Below are positions 49,228 through 62,409 of a DNA stretch of 64,000 bases, piece after piece. The position numbers and the translations under genes are program-made. The DNA lies in the NCBI GenBank assembly GCA_021792365.1, contig JAJYUT010000005.1, positions 372,001 through 436,000 on the forward strand, read 5' to 3'. Positions within the stretch are counted from its first letter, which is position 1. Each line of letters opens with the position of its first letter. The notes under the pieces were generated by a model. It ran no database searches and was not told the origin of the DNA. It saw only the letters and a list, made by a program, of their open reading frames with translations. The stretch is from Pseudomonadota bacterium. GTDB taxonomy: Bacteria; Pseudomonadota; Alphaproteobacteria; Dongiales; Dongiaceae.

Positions 49228-50556
49228 ATGCGTTCGTCCCAGTTCTTCCTGCCTACCCTGCGCGAAAACCCGGCCGAGGCCCAGATCGTCTCGCACCGCC
49301 TGATGCTGCGCGCCGGCATGATCCGCCAGGCCAGCGCCGGCATCTATTCGTGGCTGCCGCTCGGCTTCAAGGTGCTGAAGAAGGTCGAGCAGATCGTCCG
49401 CGAGGAGCAGGATCGCGCCGGATGCCAGGAGGTGTTGATGCCGACCATCCAGTCGGCCGACCTGTGGCGCGAATCCGGCCGCTACGAGGCCTATGGCAAG
49501 GAGATGCTGCGCATCAAGGACCGGCACGAGCGCGACATGCTCTATGGCCCGACCAACGAGGAGCAGATCACGCAGATCTTCCGCGATTCGATCAGGTCAT
49601 ATCGCGAAATTCCGAAGCTGCTCTATCACATCCAGTGGAAGTTCCGGGACGAGGTGCGGCCGCGCTTCGGCGTGATGCGCGGGCGCGAGTTCCTGATGAA
49701 GGACGCCTATTCCTTTGACATGGACTACGAGGGCGCGCGGCGCTCCTACAACAAGTTTTTCGTGGCCTATCTGCGCACCTTCGCCCGGATGGGAATGCGC
49801 GCCATCCCGATGGAGGCGGACACCGGGCCGATTGGCGGCAACCTCAGCCACGAATTCATCGTCCTCGCCGACACCGGCGAGAGCCAGGTCTTCTGCGATC
49901 GCAGGTTCCTGGAGTACGACGTGCTTGGGAAGGACATCAACTACGACAATCCTTCCGAGGTGCAAGGGGTGGTGAGCCACTTCACCTCGCTTTATGCCCG
50001 CACCGATGAGAAGCACGACCAGTCGGCCTTCGAGAAGGAAGTGGCTGACACGGGGCAGCGGTATGTCGGGCGCGGGATCGAGGTCGGCCACATCTTCTAT
50101 TTCGGCACTAAATACTCCGATCCGCTGAAGGCGCAGGTGCAGGACAAGGACGGCAATCCCGTCACCGTCCACATGGGCTCCTACGGCATCGGCGTCTCGC
50201 GCATGCCGGCGGCCATCATCGAGGCCAGCCACGACGAGAATGGCATCATCTGGCCGGAGAACGTGGCGCCCTTCAAGGTCGGCCTCATCAACATCAAGGT
50301 CGATGACAAGGCCAGCGCGGCGATGAGCGAGGACCTCTATGCCAAGCTCCGGAACGCCGGAATCGAGGTGCTCTATGACGATCGCGACGAGCGCGCCGGC
50401 GCCAAGTTCGCCGAGATGGACCTGATCGGCCTGCCCTGGCAGGTGGTGGTCGGTCCGCGCGGCGCGGCCAAGGGCCAAGTCGAGATGAAGAACCGCAAGA
50501 CCGGCGAGAAGGTCGAGCTCAGCGTCGACACGGCGCTGCAGCGGCTGGGCGCATGA
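49228..50556 (+). CDS. proS: Prolyl-tRNA synthetase, short alphaproteobacterial form
   Basis: A 442-residue class II synthetase. Motif 2 region [19 protein letters not shown] and the anticodon-binding C-terminal domain ([21 protein letters not shown]) are present. It lacks the INS editing insertion of about 180 residues found in E. coli ProRS, as is usual in alphaproteobacteria; mischarged Ala-tRNA is then expected to be cleared by a free editing protein elsewhere. Its stop overlaps the next gene's ATG. Confidence 0.95.
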   Translation: MRSSQFFLPTLRENPAEAQIVSHRLMLRAGMIRQASAGIYSWLPLGFKVLKKVEQIVREEQDRAGCQEVLMPTIQSADLWRESGRYEAYGKEMLRIKDRHERDMLYGPTNEEQITQIFRDSIRSYREIPKLLYHIQWKFRDEVRPRFGVMRGREFLMKDAYSFDMDYEGARRSYNKFFVAYLRTFARMGMRAIPMEADTGPIGGNLSHEFIVLADTGESQVFCDRRFLEYDVLGKDINYDNPSEVQGVVSHFTSLYARTDEKHDQSAFEKEVADTGQRYVGRGIEVGHIFYFGTKYSDPLKAQVQDKDGNPVTVHMGSYGIGVSRMPAAIIEASHDENGIIWPENVAPFKVGLINIKVDDKASAAMSEDLYAKLRNAGIEVLYDDRDERAGAKFAEMDLIGLPWQVVVGPRGAAKGQVEMKNRKTGEKVELSVDTALQRLGA

Positions 50557-51800
50557 TCTTTACCGCGTTCGAGCGCCTGGTCGCCTTCCGCTATCTGCGC
50601 GCGCGGCGGGAGGAGGGGTTCGTCTCCGTCATCGCCGGCTTCTCGCTGCTGGGCATCGCGCTCGGTGTCGGCACGCTGATCGTCGTCATGAGCGTGATGA
50701 ACGGCTTCCGCGCGGAGCTGCTGGGCCGCATCCTCGGCGTGCAGAGCCACATCACGGTCACCTCGATGCAGGGGCCGCTGAAGAACTACGTGGAGATTGT
50801 CGACCGCCTGAAGGGCCTGCCCGGCGTGCAGAGCGTTGCCCCGATGATCGATGGCGAGGTCTTTGTTTCCGCCAACAACAACGGCACGGGCGCCTATATG
50901 CGCGGCTACCGGGCCGAGGATCTGCGCAAGCGCACCTTGATATCGGGCGGGATCGTCTTGGGCTCGCTGGACGACTTCAAGGGCGAGGACGTCGCCATCA
51001 TCGGCGTCGGCATGGCGCAGAGTCTCGGGCTGACGATCGGGTCGGAGTTCAAGGCGATCTCCTCGAAGACCCAGGCCACCATGATGGGCACGATTCCGCG
51101 CATCAAGGAATTCCGCGTGGTCGCGATCTTCGATGTCGGGATGTCGCAATACAACGCGTCCTTCGCGTTCATTCCGCTCGAAGCCGCGCAGCTCTACTTC
51201 CAGCAGAAGGGCGCGGCCAGCGCCATGGAAGTCATGGTGAGCGACATCGAGGATGTCGGACCGGTCAAGCAGCAGCTGGCAGGGGCGCTCGGCACGGGAT
51301 TCCGCCTTACCGACTGGCAAGCCCTGAACGCTGACCTGTTCGGCGCGGTGGAGGTGGAGCGGAACGTGATGTTCCTCATCCTCACCCTCATCATCATTGT
51401 CGCCGCGTTCAACATCATCTCCGGCCAGATCATGCTGGTGAAGGAGAAGGGGCGGAACATCGCCATTATGCGCACCATGGGCGCGACGCGCGGGGCAATC
51501 CTGCGGGTCTTCCTGCTGTCGGGTGCCAGCATCGGCGTGATCGGCACGCTGCTCGGGTGCCTGCTCGGCACCGCCTTCGCGGACAACATCGAGACCATCC
51601 GGCGCTGGCTGGAGGGGTTGACCGGCGTGCCTTTGTTCAACGCGACCATCTATTTCCTGTCCAAGCTGCCGGCGATTGTCGATCCGGTCGAGGTGGCGCT
51701 GATCGTCGCCATGGCGCTGGTCCTCACGCTCCTGGCCTCGCTTTATCCGGCTTGGCGCGCGGCGCGGCTCGATCCGGTGGAGGCGCTGCGCTATGAGTAA
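50553..51800 (+). CDS. lolC: Lipoprotein-releasing ABC transporter permease (LolC/LolE type)
   Basis: A 415-residue FtsX-like permease with one N-terminal membrane segment ([23 protein letters not shown]), a periplasmic domain, and three C-terminal segments. It releases outer-membrane lipoproteins from the inner membrane. Only one permease gene lies beside lolD, so the complex is probably a homodimer (the LolF arrangement) rather than LolC plus LolE. The start overlaps the proS stop and the end overlaps lolD by eight bases. Confidence 0.93.
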   Translation: MIFTAFERLVAFRYLRARREEGFVSVIAGFSLLGIALGVGTLIVVMSVMNGFRAELLGRILGVQSHITVTSMQGPLKNYVEIVDRLKGLPGVQSVAPMIDGEVFVSANNNGTGAYMRGYRAEDLRKRTLISGGIVLGSLDDFKGEDVAIIGVGMAQSLGLTIGSEFKAISSKTQATMMGTIPRIKEFRVVAIFDVGMSQYNASFAFIPLEAAQLYFQQKGAASAMEVMVSDIEDVGPVKQQLAGALGTGFRLTDWQALNADLFGAVEVERNVMFLILTLIIIVAAFNIISGQIMLVKEKGRNIAIMRTMGATRGAILRVFLLSGASIGVIGTLLGCLLGTAFADNIETIRRWLEGLTGVPLFNATIYFLSKLPAIVDPVEVALIVAMALVLTLLASLYPAWRAARLDPVEALRYE

Positions 51801-52476
51801 GCCCGCGCTCGAACTCACCAATGTGCAGCAGCGCTTCCGCCAGGCCGGCAATGGCTGGCTGGAGGTGATCAAGCGCGCTGATCTCAAGCTGAACCCGGGC
51901 GAGATGGTCGCGCTGGTCGGCCCGTCCGGCTCGGGCAAGTCGACCCTGCTGCACATCTCCGGGCTGCTGGAGTACCAGGCGGACGGCGACGTGGTCATCA
52001 AGGGCACGCCGACGCGCGCGCTCAGCGACGATCGGCGGACGGCGCTGCGCCGCACCACTATGGGCTTCGTATACCAGTATCATCACCTGCTGCCGGAATT
52101 CTCAGCGGTCGAGAATGTGGTCATCCCGCAGATGATCGCCGGCAAGTCGCGCGCGGAGGCGCGCACGCGGGCGACCGCCTTGCTCCAGCGCGTGGGGCTG
52201 GCGGAGCGCCTCGAACACCGTCCGGCCAAGCTGTCGGGCGGCGAGCAGCAGCGGGTCGCCATCGCACGCGCGCTCGCGAACAACCCCGCCATCGTGCTGG
52301 CGGACGAGCCAACCGGCAACCTCGACATCCACACGGCCGATCAGGTGTTCGCGATGCTGGCGCAGTTGGTGCGGGAGGAGGGCGTGGCGGCGATGATCGC
52401 CACCCACAATCTCGAGATCGCCCGACGCATGGACCGCGCTGTTACAATTCAGGACGGAATCCTGGTGGCCGCCTGA
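51793..52476 (+). CDS. lolD: Lipoprotein-releasing ABC transporter ATPase
   Basis: A 227-residue ATPase of the LolD/MacB family. Walker [11 protein letters not shown]-loop [14 protein letters not shown], signature LSGGEQQR and Walker [12 protein letters not shown] are intact. The family hallmark TGNLD is present. It works with the upstream permease. In relatives dnaE usually follows; here two phoX genes lie between them. Confidence 0.95.
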   Translation: MSKPALELTNVQQRFRQAGNGWLEVIKRADLKLNPGEMVALVGPSGSGKSTLLHISGLLEYQADGDVVIKGTPTRALSDDRRTALRRTTMGFVYQYHHLLPEFSAVENVVIPQMIAGKSRAEARTRATALLQRVGLAERLEHRPAKLSGGEQQRVAIARALANNPAIVLADEPTGNLDIHTADQVFAMLAQLVREEGVAAMIATHNLEIARRMDRAVTIQDGILVAA

Positions 52477-52488
52477 TTTGTGCAGGTC

Positions 52489-52551
52489 TTGTCATCGGAT
52501 CGTTGCGGACCTTGTCATCAACCTGTCACCTCTTACCCATACGGCAGTCAT
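52489..52551 (+). promoter_or_regulatory. Pho-box array upstream of phoX copy 1
   Basis: Half-sites similar to CTGTCAT lie at 52489 (TTGTCAT), 52512 (TTGTCAT), 52523 (CTGTCAC), and 52545 (CAGTCAT), with a degenerate one at 52534 (TACCCAT). From 52512 on they repeat every 11 bp, the spacing known for PhoB sites. A PhoB-activated promoter is expected just downstream. Confidence 0.65.
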
Positions 52552-52573
52552 GCAGGCTGACTAACTAGCGGGG

Positions 52574-52607
52574 GGCCATCCGACACGTGAGTCGTGTCCA
52601 CGTGGCC
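52574..52607 (+). other. Leader hairpin before phoX copy 1
   Basis: A nested dyad (GGCCA/TGGCC outside, GACACG/CGTGTC inside) lies nine bases upstream of the ribosome binding site GGGAG at 52616-52620. It has no U-tract. It may affect message stability or translation. Confidence 0.5.
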
Positions 52608-52627
52608 ATTTCCCTGGGAGAGCCAAG

Positions 52628-54592
52628 ATGACCGAAGATCGCCACTATCGTCTTCCGCGCGTCCTCAAGGATGAGGACGATTCGAACCCGAGCAACCAGA
52701 GCGCCGGTGCCACCTTCCAGGAGATCGCGGCGCTGCGCTTCAGCCGCCGAGCGGCGCTGAAGGGCCTGCTTGCGACCAGCGCACTGACCGCGATGGGGAC
52801 TGCCCTTGCGCCCGCGCGCCAAGCGCAGGCTTCGACCGCCGATTCGAGCCTCAAGTTCACTGAGGTTCCGCACGCATACGATGAGAAGTTTCACGTCGCC
52901 GAGGGATATGACGCGCAGATCCTCCTGCGCTGGGGCGACAAGGTCCTGTCCGACGCGCCGGCATTCACGCCTGGCAAGTTGACCGCGGAGGGGCAGGCCA
53001 AGCAGTTCGGCTACAACTGCGACTTCATCAGCTACATGCCGCTGCCGGCCGGCTCGAACAACAGCGGGAATGGCCTGCTGTTCGTCAATCACGAATACAC
53101 CAACCCGCACATGATGTTCCCCGGCTTCGCCGATGCCACGGCCGCCGCCGAAGGAACGACCGCCGCGACCACCGCGATCGAATTGGAGGCGCACGGCGCC
53201 ACCATCGTCGAGGTGAGGAAGGAAGGGGACGCGTGGCAGGTGGTGGACGGCAGCAAATACAACCGCCGCCTGACGCTCAATACCGAGATGGAGATCAGCG
53301 GGCCCGCCGCAGGCCACGATCGCCTGAAAACCTCCGCCGACCCGAGCGGCAAGAAGGTTCTTGGCATGATCAACAATTGCGGCGGCGGCTGGACGCCCTG
53401 GGGCACGGTCCTGACCGCGGAGGAGAACTTCCATCAGTATTTCGGCGGTGATCCGTCGGGCACAGCCGAGGCGGTCAACTACAAGCGCTACGGCCTCAAG
53501 GGCGAGCCCAGCTATCCGTGGGGCAAATTCGTGGACCGCTTCGACGTGACGAAGGAGGTGAACGAGCCCAATCGCTTCGGCTGGATCGTCGAGGTCAATC
53601 CCTATGATCCGAACCAGCCGGCGGTGAAGCGCACCGCCCTCGGCCGCTTCAAGCACGAGGCGGCCACGACGGTGGTGAACCCGGATGGACGCCTGGTCGT
53701 CTACACCGGCGACGACGAGCGCTTTGAATACGTCTACAAATACGTCAGCAACGGCACCTTCGATCCGGCGGCCGGCGTTGCGAATTCGGCGCTGTTGGAT
53801 GACGGCACCCTTTACGTGGCGAAGTTCGGCGCAGATGGCTCGGTCGAGTGGCTGCCGATGGTGCAAGGGCAGGGCGAATTGACCGCCGCCAACGGCTTCA
53901 GCTCCCAAGCGGACATTCTGATCGAGACCCGCCGCGCCGCCGATCTTCTGGGCGCCACCAAGATGGATCGCCCCGAGGACGTGGAGGCCGACCCGAAGGG
54001 CGGCAAGGTCTATGTCCTGCTTACCAAGAACGACAAGCGCAAGGGCGATCAGGTCGACCCGGCGAACGCGCGCGCCGAGAACCTCTGGGGCCACATCATC
54101 GAGCTGACGCCGCCGAGCATGGACGGCAAGGCGGATCACGCGGCTGCCAAGTTCGCCTGGGACACGTTCATTCAGGCGGGCAACCCGAAGGATGCTGCGC
54201 AGGACGCCAAGTATGGCGGCGAAGTCAGCGAGAGCGGCTGGTTCGCCAATCCGGACAATGTCGCCTTCGACCCGAAGGGAAGAATGTGGATCGCCACCGA
54301 TGGCTTCCCCGATTTCGGCGTCCATGACGGCGTCTGGGCTGCCGATATCGACGGCGCGGGCCGGGCGATTACCAAGCATTTCCTGGGCGTTCCGCGCGGC
54401 GGCGAATTGTGCGGCCCTGCCTTCACGCCCGATGGACAGACGTTCTTCGTGGCCGTGCAGCATCCCGGCGAAGAGGATGAATCGAGCTTCGATAGTCCCA
54501 CGACCCGCTGGCCGGATTTCGCCGAAGGCGTGCCGCCACGTCCGTCCGTCGTCGCCATCGTCAAGCGGGGCGGTGGCGAGATCGGCAGCTGA
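52628..54592 (+). CDS. phoX: PhoX-type alkaline phosphatase, copy 1
   Basis: A 654-residue PhoX-family phosphatase (DUF839). A Tat signal is present, with R40-R41 in FSRRAALKGL and a hydrophobic core ending in ARQAQA, preceded by an unusually long 38-residue n-region. The metal-site segment NNCGGGWTPWGTVLTAEEN holds the cysteine ligand expected from the Fe/Ca centre. Residues such as RPEDVEADPKGGKVYV and FDPKGRMWIATDG are typical. PhoX enzymes release phosphate from phosphate esters in the periplasm under phosphate limitation. A Pho-box array precedes it. Confidence 0.93.
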   Translation: MTEDRHYRLPRVLKDEDDSNPSNQSAGATFQEIAALRFSRRAALKGLLATSALTAMGTALAPARQAQASTADSSLKFTEVPHAYDEKFHVAEGYDAQILLRWGDKVLSDAPAFTPGKLTAEGQAKQFGYNCDFISYMPLPAGSNNSGNGLLFVNHEYTNPHMMFPGFADATAAAEGTTAATTAIELEAHGATIVEVRKEGDAWQVVDGSKYNRRLTLNTEMEISGPAAGHDRLKTSADPSGKKVLGMINNCGGGWTPWGTVLTAEENFHQYFGGDPSGTAEAVNYKRYGLKGEPSYPWGKFVDRFDVTKEVNEPNRFGWIVEVNPYDPNQPAVKRTALGRFKHEAATTVVNPDGRLVVYTGDDERFEYVYKYVSNGTFDPAAGVANSALLDDGTLYVAKFGADGSVEWLPMVQGQGELTAANGFSSQADILIETRRAADLLGATKMDRPEDVEADPKGGKVYVLLTKNDKRKGDQVDPANARAENLWGHIIELTPPSMDGKADHAAAKFAWDTFIQAGNPKDAAQDAKYGGEVSESGWFANPDNVAFDPKGRMWIATDGFPDFGVHDGVWAADIDGAGRAITKHFLGVPRGGELCGPAFTPDGQTFFVAVQHPGEEDESSFDSPTTRWPDFAEGVPPRPSVVAIVKRGGGEIGS

Positions 54593-54648
54593 TCTTCCTC
54601 CCCCACGAGCGTCGCGTTCCGAACGGCGCGGACGCTTCTTCTGTCCTG

Positions 54649-54678
54649 GCCCCTCTTCTTCGGAAGAGGGGCTTTTTT
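54649..54678 (+). terminator. Intrinsic terminator after phoX copy 1
   Basis: A 10-bp stem GCCCCTCTTC (54649-54658) / GAAGAGGGGC (54663-54672), loop TTCG, is followed by six T. The stem and the preceding TGTCCTG are shared with the terminator after phoX copy 2. Confidence 0.94.
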
Positions 54679-54690
54679 CGTCCGGATGCC

Positions 54691-54731
54691 GGGTCACGAG
54701 ACATTCACACAGCCGATCATGTGGAGGTCAT
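54691..54731 (+). promoter_or_regulatory. Degenerate Pho-box-like array upstream of phoX copy 2
   Basis: TCA-centred half-sites GGGTCAC (54691), CATTCAC (54702), CGATCAT (54714), and AGGTCAT (54725) recur at 11, 12 and 11 bp. They are weaker matches to CTGTCAT than those at copy 1, but the phasing suggests PhoB control. Confidence 0.4.
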
Positions 54732-54784
54732 TCCTGATCACCACGCTTCACGCAGTCTCGGGACTCGCAAGAATGGGGGATGGC

Positions 54785-56674
54785 ATGACCAGAAATCTTA
54801 AAAATTCAGACTCGTATGGAGGCATCATCGCAAAGCGCTTGAGCCGCCGCGCGGCCTTGATGGGACTCGCCAGCACCGCGGCCTTGACCGCCGTGCCCGG
54901 CTTGCTTTCGAAGAGCGCTCAGGCTGCGGCTCGGGGTTCTCTGCGCTTTGCCGAGCTGGAGCGGGTCTATGACCAGACCCATCATGTCGCCGATGGCTAC
55001 GATGCCAGCATTCTGATCCGGTGGGGTGACCCGATTGCTCCGGATGCGGCCTTCGACCCGGCGGCGGTCACCGCGGAGAGCCAGTCGAAGCAGTTTGGCT
55101 ACAATTGCGACTTCCTGGCCTACATGCCGCTGCCGGCGGGCTCCGCCAACAGCGAGCACGGACTCCTGTGCGTCAACAACGAGTATCCCGGCCCTCACGT
55201 CATGTGGCCCGGCATGACCGAAGACGACGCGGGCGCCAAGGCCACGGAGGAACAGGTCCGCGCCATGCAAGCGTCCTGGGGCCATAGCATCGTGGAGATC
55301 AGAAAGGCCGATGGCCTCTGGTCCTACGTGCAGAACAGCGAATACAACCGACGCATCAGCGGCCTTACCGAAATGGCGATCTCGGGCCCGGCAGTCGGCC
55401 ACCCCTTGATGAAGACGTCCGCCGATCCGACCGGCACCAAGGTCGTCGGCACCGGCTATAATTGCGCCGGCGGCACCACGCCCTGGGGCACCATCCTCAC
55501 CTGCGAGGAAGGGCTGTCCGACACCTTCGGCGGCGACCCCGCCAAGGCCCCCGATCAGAAGCTGCTGGAGCGCTACGGCTACGACGGGTCGGACTATTAC
55601 GGCATGGCGCGCGTGGACGAGCGCCGGCACCTCGACAAGGAGCCGAACGAGCCGAACCGCTTCGACTGGGTGGTGGAGATCGACCCCTACCGGCCCGGCT
55701 CCGTGCCCGTGAAGCGCACCGCCCTCGGCCGCTTTGCGCATGAGGGTGCCACGACCGTGGTCAACAAGGATGGCCGCGTCGTCGTCTACATGGGAGACGA
55801 CGACTACTTCGAGTACCTCTACCGCTTCGTGACCAAGGGAACGTTCAACCCGAACGATCGCGCGGCGAATATGAACCTGCTTGACGAGGGAGAACTTTCG
55901 GTCGCCAGGTTCGACGCCAGTGGCGATGTGCATTGGCTGCCCCTCGTGCATGGCCAGAATGGCCTGACCGCAGAGAACGGTTTCGCCGACCAGGGCGAGG
56001 TGGTGATCAAGGCGCGCCTCGCGGCCGACCATGTCGGCGCCACGCCGATGGACCGGCCCGAGGATTTCGAGGCCAGCCCGGTCAATGGCCGCGTCTATGC
56101 GGTGATGACCAAGAACGCCAAGCGCAAGCCGGAGCAGGTCGACGCCGCCAATCCGCGTGCCGAGAACAAGACCGGTCACATCCTCGAATTGTCGCCGCCG
56201 GGTGAGGGCAAGGACGCCGATCACGCGGCCGCGGCCTACAAGTGGGAGGTGTTCCTGCTGGGCGGCGATCCGGACAAGCCCGGAGACGCGGCCAAATACA
56301 ATGCGGGCGTGACCGCGAATGGCTGGATTGTGACGCCGGACAATATCGCGTTCGATCCCAGGGGACGCCTCTGGATCGGGACCGATGGCGCCAACGATTT
56401 CGGCATGGCCGATGGCATCTACGGAACGGATACGGACGGGGAGGGGCGCGCCGTGCCGCGGCTCTTCTTTGCGTGTCCGACGGGTGCGGAAGCCTGCGGG
56501 CCGGCCTTCACGCCCGACGGCCAGACCATGTTCGTTTCGGTGCAGCATCCCGCCGAAGATTCCGAGACGCTGGAGATGGTGACCACCCGCTGGCCGGATT
56601 TCGTGGCCAACGTGCCGCCGCGCCCATCGATCGTCGCGATCGTCAAGAAAGGCGGCGGCGAAATCGGCAGCTGA
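54785..56674 (+). CDS. phoX: PhoX-type alkaline phosphatase, copy 2
   Basis: A 629-residue paralogue of the preceding protein, alignable along its full length. A Tat signal has R21-R22 in LSRRAALMGL with a core ending SAQAA. The metal segment is NCAGGTTPWGTILTCEEG, with a second cysteine (in place of Ala) not seen in copy 1. The ATG at 54785 follows GGGGGA at 54775-54780; an ATG at 54773 in the same frame is an alternative, and the longer frame from 54686 would cover the Pho-like repeats. Tandem copies may differ in substrate or expression level. Confidence 0.92.
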   Translation: MTRNLKNSDSYGGIIAKRLSRRAALMGLASTAALTAVPGLLSKSAQAAARGSLRFAELERVYDQTHHVADGYDASILIRWGDPIAPDAAFDPAAVTAESQSKQFGYNCDFLAYMPLPAGSANSEHGLLCVNNEYPGPHVMWPGMTEDDAGAKATEEQVRAMQASWGHSIVEIRKADGLWSYVQNSEYNRRISGLTEMAISGPAVGHPLMKTSADPTGTKVVGTGYNCAGGTTPWGTILTCEEGLSDTFGGDPAKAPDQKLLERYGYDGSDYYGMARVDERRHLDKEPNEPNRFDWVVEIDPYRPGSVPVKRTALGRFAHEGATTVVNKDGRVVVYMGDDDYFEYLYRFVTKGTFNPNDRAANMNLLDEGELSVARFDASGDVHWLPLVHGQNGLTAENGFADQGEVVIKARLAADHVGATPMDRPEDFEASPVNGRVYAVMTKNAKRKPEQVDAANPRAENKTGHILELSPPGEGKDADHAAAAYKWEVFLLGGDPDKPGDAAKYNAGVTANGWIVTPDNIAFDPRGRLWIGTDGANDFGMADGIYGTDTDGEGRAVPRLFFACPTGAEACGPAFTPDGQTMFVSVQHPAEDSETLEMVTTRWPDFVANVPPRPSIVAIVKKGGGEIGS

Positions 56675-56729
56675 TTTTTATCCCCGAGGAGCGCCGTGTC
56701 GAGACGCACACGGGCGTTTCCCCTGTCCT

Positions 56730-56760
56730 GGCCCCTCTTCCCCGGAAGAGGGGCCTTTTT
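56730..56760 (+). terminator. Intrinsic terminator after phoX copy 2
   Basis: An 11-bp stem GGCCCCTCTTC (56730-56740) / GAAGAGGGGCC (56745-56755), loop CCCG, runs into TTTTT. It is nearly the same as the one after copy 1. Confidence 0.94.
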
Positions 56761-56845
56761 CTTGATGACCGGCGGCGTCTTTTTTTCCTTAAGGTTCGAC
56801 TCGGCGAGCCGTTAAAATGGCCGGAGATCAACCGTCAGAGCGCTT

Positions 56846-60283
<3,438 letters not shown>

Positions 60284-60534
60284 CTAACCGATCGATCCAA
60301 CCAACGGATTTTGCAGCATAGTCGACATGATGCCCCGCTGTTGCCAAAGCGATGGGAAACCGCTTTTGCCCTTGCAAGTCATCGGCTAAGCGGCTACTTA
60401 ACCCCCGCTTGAAATCCCATGCGGGTGCGCGGGTTGGCGGGGAGAAATCCCGTCGGTTCGCTCCGGTGCCGGCCGATCGACAGATCGAGGCCGGTCACTT
60501 GCCCGCAGAGGCCTAACCGGAAAAGGACGTTACC
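60284..60534. other. Leader region of rpsB
   Basis: This 251-bp gap should hold the rpsB-tsf promoter and an untranslated leader. The best pair is TTGCAA at 60372-60377 and TACTTA at 60395-60400 (17-bp spacer), which is weak. A dyad with GGCCGATCGACAGATCGAGGCC character near 60470-60495 could form a hairpin. The ribosome binding site AAGGA is near 60521. Confidence 0.35.
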
Positions 60535-61323
60535 ATGGCGATGCCGCATTTCTCCATGCGCCAGCTGCTGGAAGCTGGCGTGCATTTTGGTCACCACACC
60601 CGCCGCTGGAATCCGAAGATGGCTCCGTTCCTCTTCGGCGTGCGCAACGGCATTCACATCATCGATCTGGAGCAGACCGTTCCGATGCTGGACCAGGCCG
60701 TAAAGGCGGTCCGGGACGTGGCGGCCTCCGGCGGGCGCGTGCTGTTCGTCGGCACCAAGCGGGCGGCTTCGGACAAGATCGCCGAGGCAGCGAAGCGCTG
60801 CGGCCAATATTACGTGAACCACCGCTGGCTCGGCGGCATGCTGACCAACTGGAAGACCATCTCCCAGTCGATCAAGCGCCTGCGCGAGATGGAAGACCGG
60901 CTGTCCGGCAACACCCAGGGCCTGACCAAGAAGGAACTCCTGATGCTGACGCGCGACCGCGACAAGCTGGAGCGGGCGCTGGGCGGCATCAAGGACATGG
61001 GTGGGCAGCCCGACATCCTGGTGGTGATCGACACTTTGAAGGAGCAGATCGCCATCGAGGAAGCCAAGGTGCTGAACATCCCGGTCGTGGCGGTGTGCGA
61101 CAGCAACTCCGATCCGACCCACGTCACCTATCCGGTCCCGGGCAATGACGACGCGACCCGCGCGATCGCCATGTATTGCGATCTGTTCGCCGGGGCGGTG
61201 CTGGACGGCCTGCAGCAGGAGGCGATCTCCCACGGCAAGGACATCGGCGAGGCGGAAGAGCTGCCGTCCGAGTCGCTGCCCACTCCGGCTGGCGAGGAAG
61301 CGGCCCAGGCGGCGAACGCCTGA
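60535..61323 (+). CDS. rpsB: 30S ribosomal protein S2
   Basis: A 262-residue ribosomal protein. The signatures [22 protein letters not shown] and [12 protein letters not shown] are intact. It sits on the 30S subunit near the mRNA exit. The ATG at 60535 ([12 protein letters not shown]) follows AAGGA; an in-frame ATG at 60541 is also possible. It heads the rpsB-tsf-pyrH-frr-uppS cluster. The C-terminal 25 residues form a variable acidic tail. Confidence 0.96.
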   Translation: MAMPHFSMRQLLEAGVHFGHHTRRWNPKMAPFLFGVRNGIHIIDLEQTVPMLDQAVKAVRDVAASGGRVLFVGTKRAASDKIAEAAKRCGQYYVNHRWLGGMLTNWKTISQSIKRLREMEDRLSGNTQGLTKKELLMLTRDRDKLERALGGIKDMGGQPDILVVIDTLKEQIAIEEAKVLNIPVVAVCDSNSDPTHVTYPVPGNDDATRAIAMYCDLFAGAVLDGLQQEAISHGKDIGEAEELPSESLPTPAGEEAAQAANA

Positions 61324-61342
61324 CGCACTGGAGCGTTTGACG

Positions 61343-61378
61343 GATGGGGTGCTGGGCGACCGCGCGCAGTGCCCCATC
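61343..61378 (+). other. Intercistronic hairpin between rpsB and tsf
   Basis: Twelve bases at 61343-61354 pair with 61367-61378, with two G-U pairs and a 12-base loop. No U-tract follows. It may tune the S2 to EF-Ts ratio. Confidence 0.6.
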
Positions 61379-61448
61379 GGCGCATGTGGCCTAGGGACGT
61401 GCCTCGAGGCCCGAGGAATGAGACGAAAAGAGCTGAAAGGACAAGGAC

Positions 61449-62345
61449 ATGGCCGAGATTACTGCGGCGCTGGTCAAGGAGCTGCGCGAGATCTCCGGAG
61501 CCGGAATGATGGATTGCAAGAAGGCGCTGGTGGAGAATAACGGCGACCTCGATCAATCGGTGGATTGGCTGCGCAAGAAGGGTCTGGCAGCGGCGGCGAA
61601 GAAGGCCGGCCGCGTGGCGGCAGACGGGCTGGTGGGCATGGTCGCCGAAGGCACCGAGGGCGCGCTGGTGGAGGTCAACTGCGAGACGGACTTCGTCGCG
61701 CGCAACGAGCACTTCCAGGGATTCGTGACCGCAGTGGCCAGGCTGGCTCTCAAGGCGCCGGATATCGAAGGGCTCAAGGCCATGCAACTGCCCGGTGAGG
61801 GCCTGACCGTTGCCGAAAAGCTGACGCAATTGGTTGCCACCATCGGCGAGAACATGCAGCTCCGCCGAATGGCGAAGCTGAGCGTCTCCGACGGTGCGGT
61901 GGCCGCCTATATGCACAATGCGATTGCCCCCGGCCTGGGTAAGATCGGTGTTCTGGTCGGCCTCGAATCGACCGGCGACAAGGCCAGGCTGGCGGCCTTC
62001 GGCAAGCAGGTGGCGATGCACGTGGCGGCGGCGAAGCCGCAGGCCCTATCCGCGGACCTGCTCGACAAGGCGGCGATCGAGCGTGAGCGGGCGATCTATG
62101 CCGACCAGGCAGCGGCTTCCGGGAAGCCGGTGGAGATTGTCGCCAAGATGGTCGAAGGGCGCCTGCGCAAGTATTATGAGGAAGTGGTGCTGCTCGAACA
62201 GGCCTATATCCATGACGACAAGGTCCGCGTGAAGCAGGCGGTCGAGCAGACGGGGAAGGAACTGGGCGCGCCGGCCAGGATTTCCGGTTTCGTGCGGTTC
62301 ACTCTCGGCGAAGGCATCGACAAAGAGCAGGCGGACGCGGCCTAA
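61449..62345 (+). CDS. tsf: Elongation factor Ts
   Basis: A 298-residue nucleotide exchange factor for EF-Tu. The family signatures [16 protein letters not shown] and [13 protein letters not shown] are present, with two core subdomains and a C-terminal module. The ATG at 61449 follows GAAAGGACAAGGAC. A 125-bp gap with a hairpin separates it from rpsB. Confidence 0.96.
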   Translation: MAEITAALVKELREISGAGMMDCKKALVENNGDLDQSVDWLRKKGLAAAAKKAGRVAADGLVGMVAEGTEGALVEVNCETDFVARNEHFQGFVTAVARLALKAPDIEGLKAMQLPGEGLTVAEKLTQLVATIGENMQLRRMAKLSVSDGAVAAYMHNAIAPGLGKIGVLVGLESTGDKARLAAFGKQVAMHVAAAKPQALSADLLDKAAIERERAIYADQAAASGKPVEIVAKMVEGRLRKYYEEVVLLEQAYIHDDKVRVKQAVEQTGKELGAPARISGFVRFTLGEGIDKEQADAA

Positions 62346-62409
62346 TCGCGGGCGCACCGCGAATCGGATTGCTGGGCCGAAACGGATTGCTGGGGTGGAA
62401 GGTCGGCGG

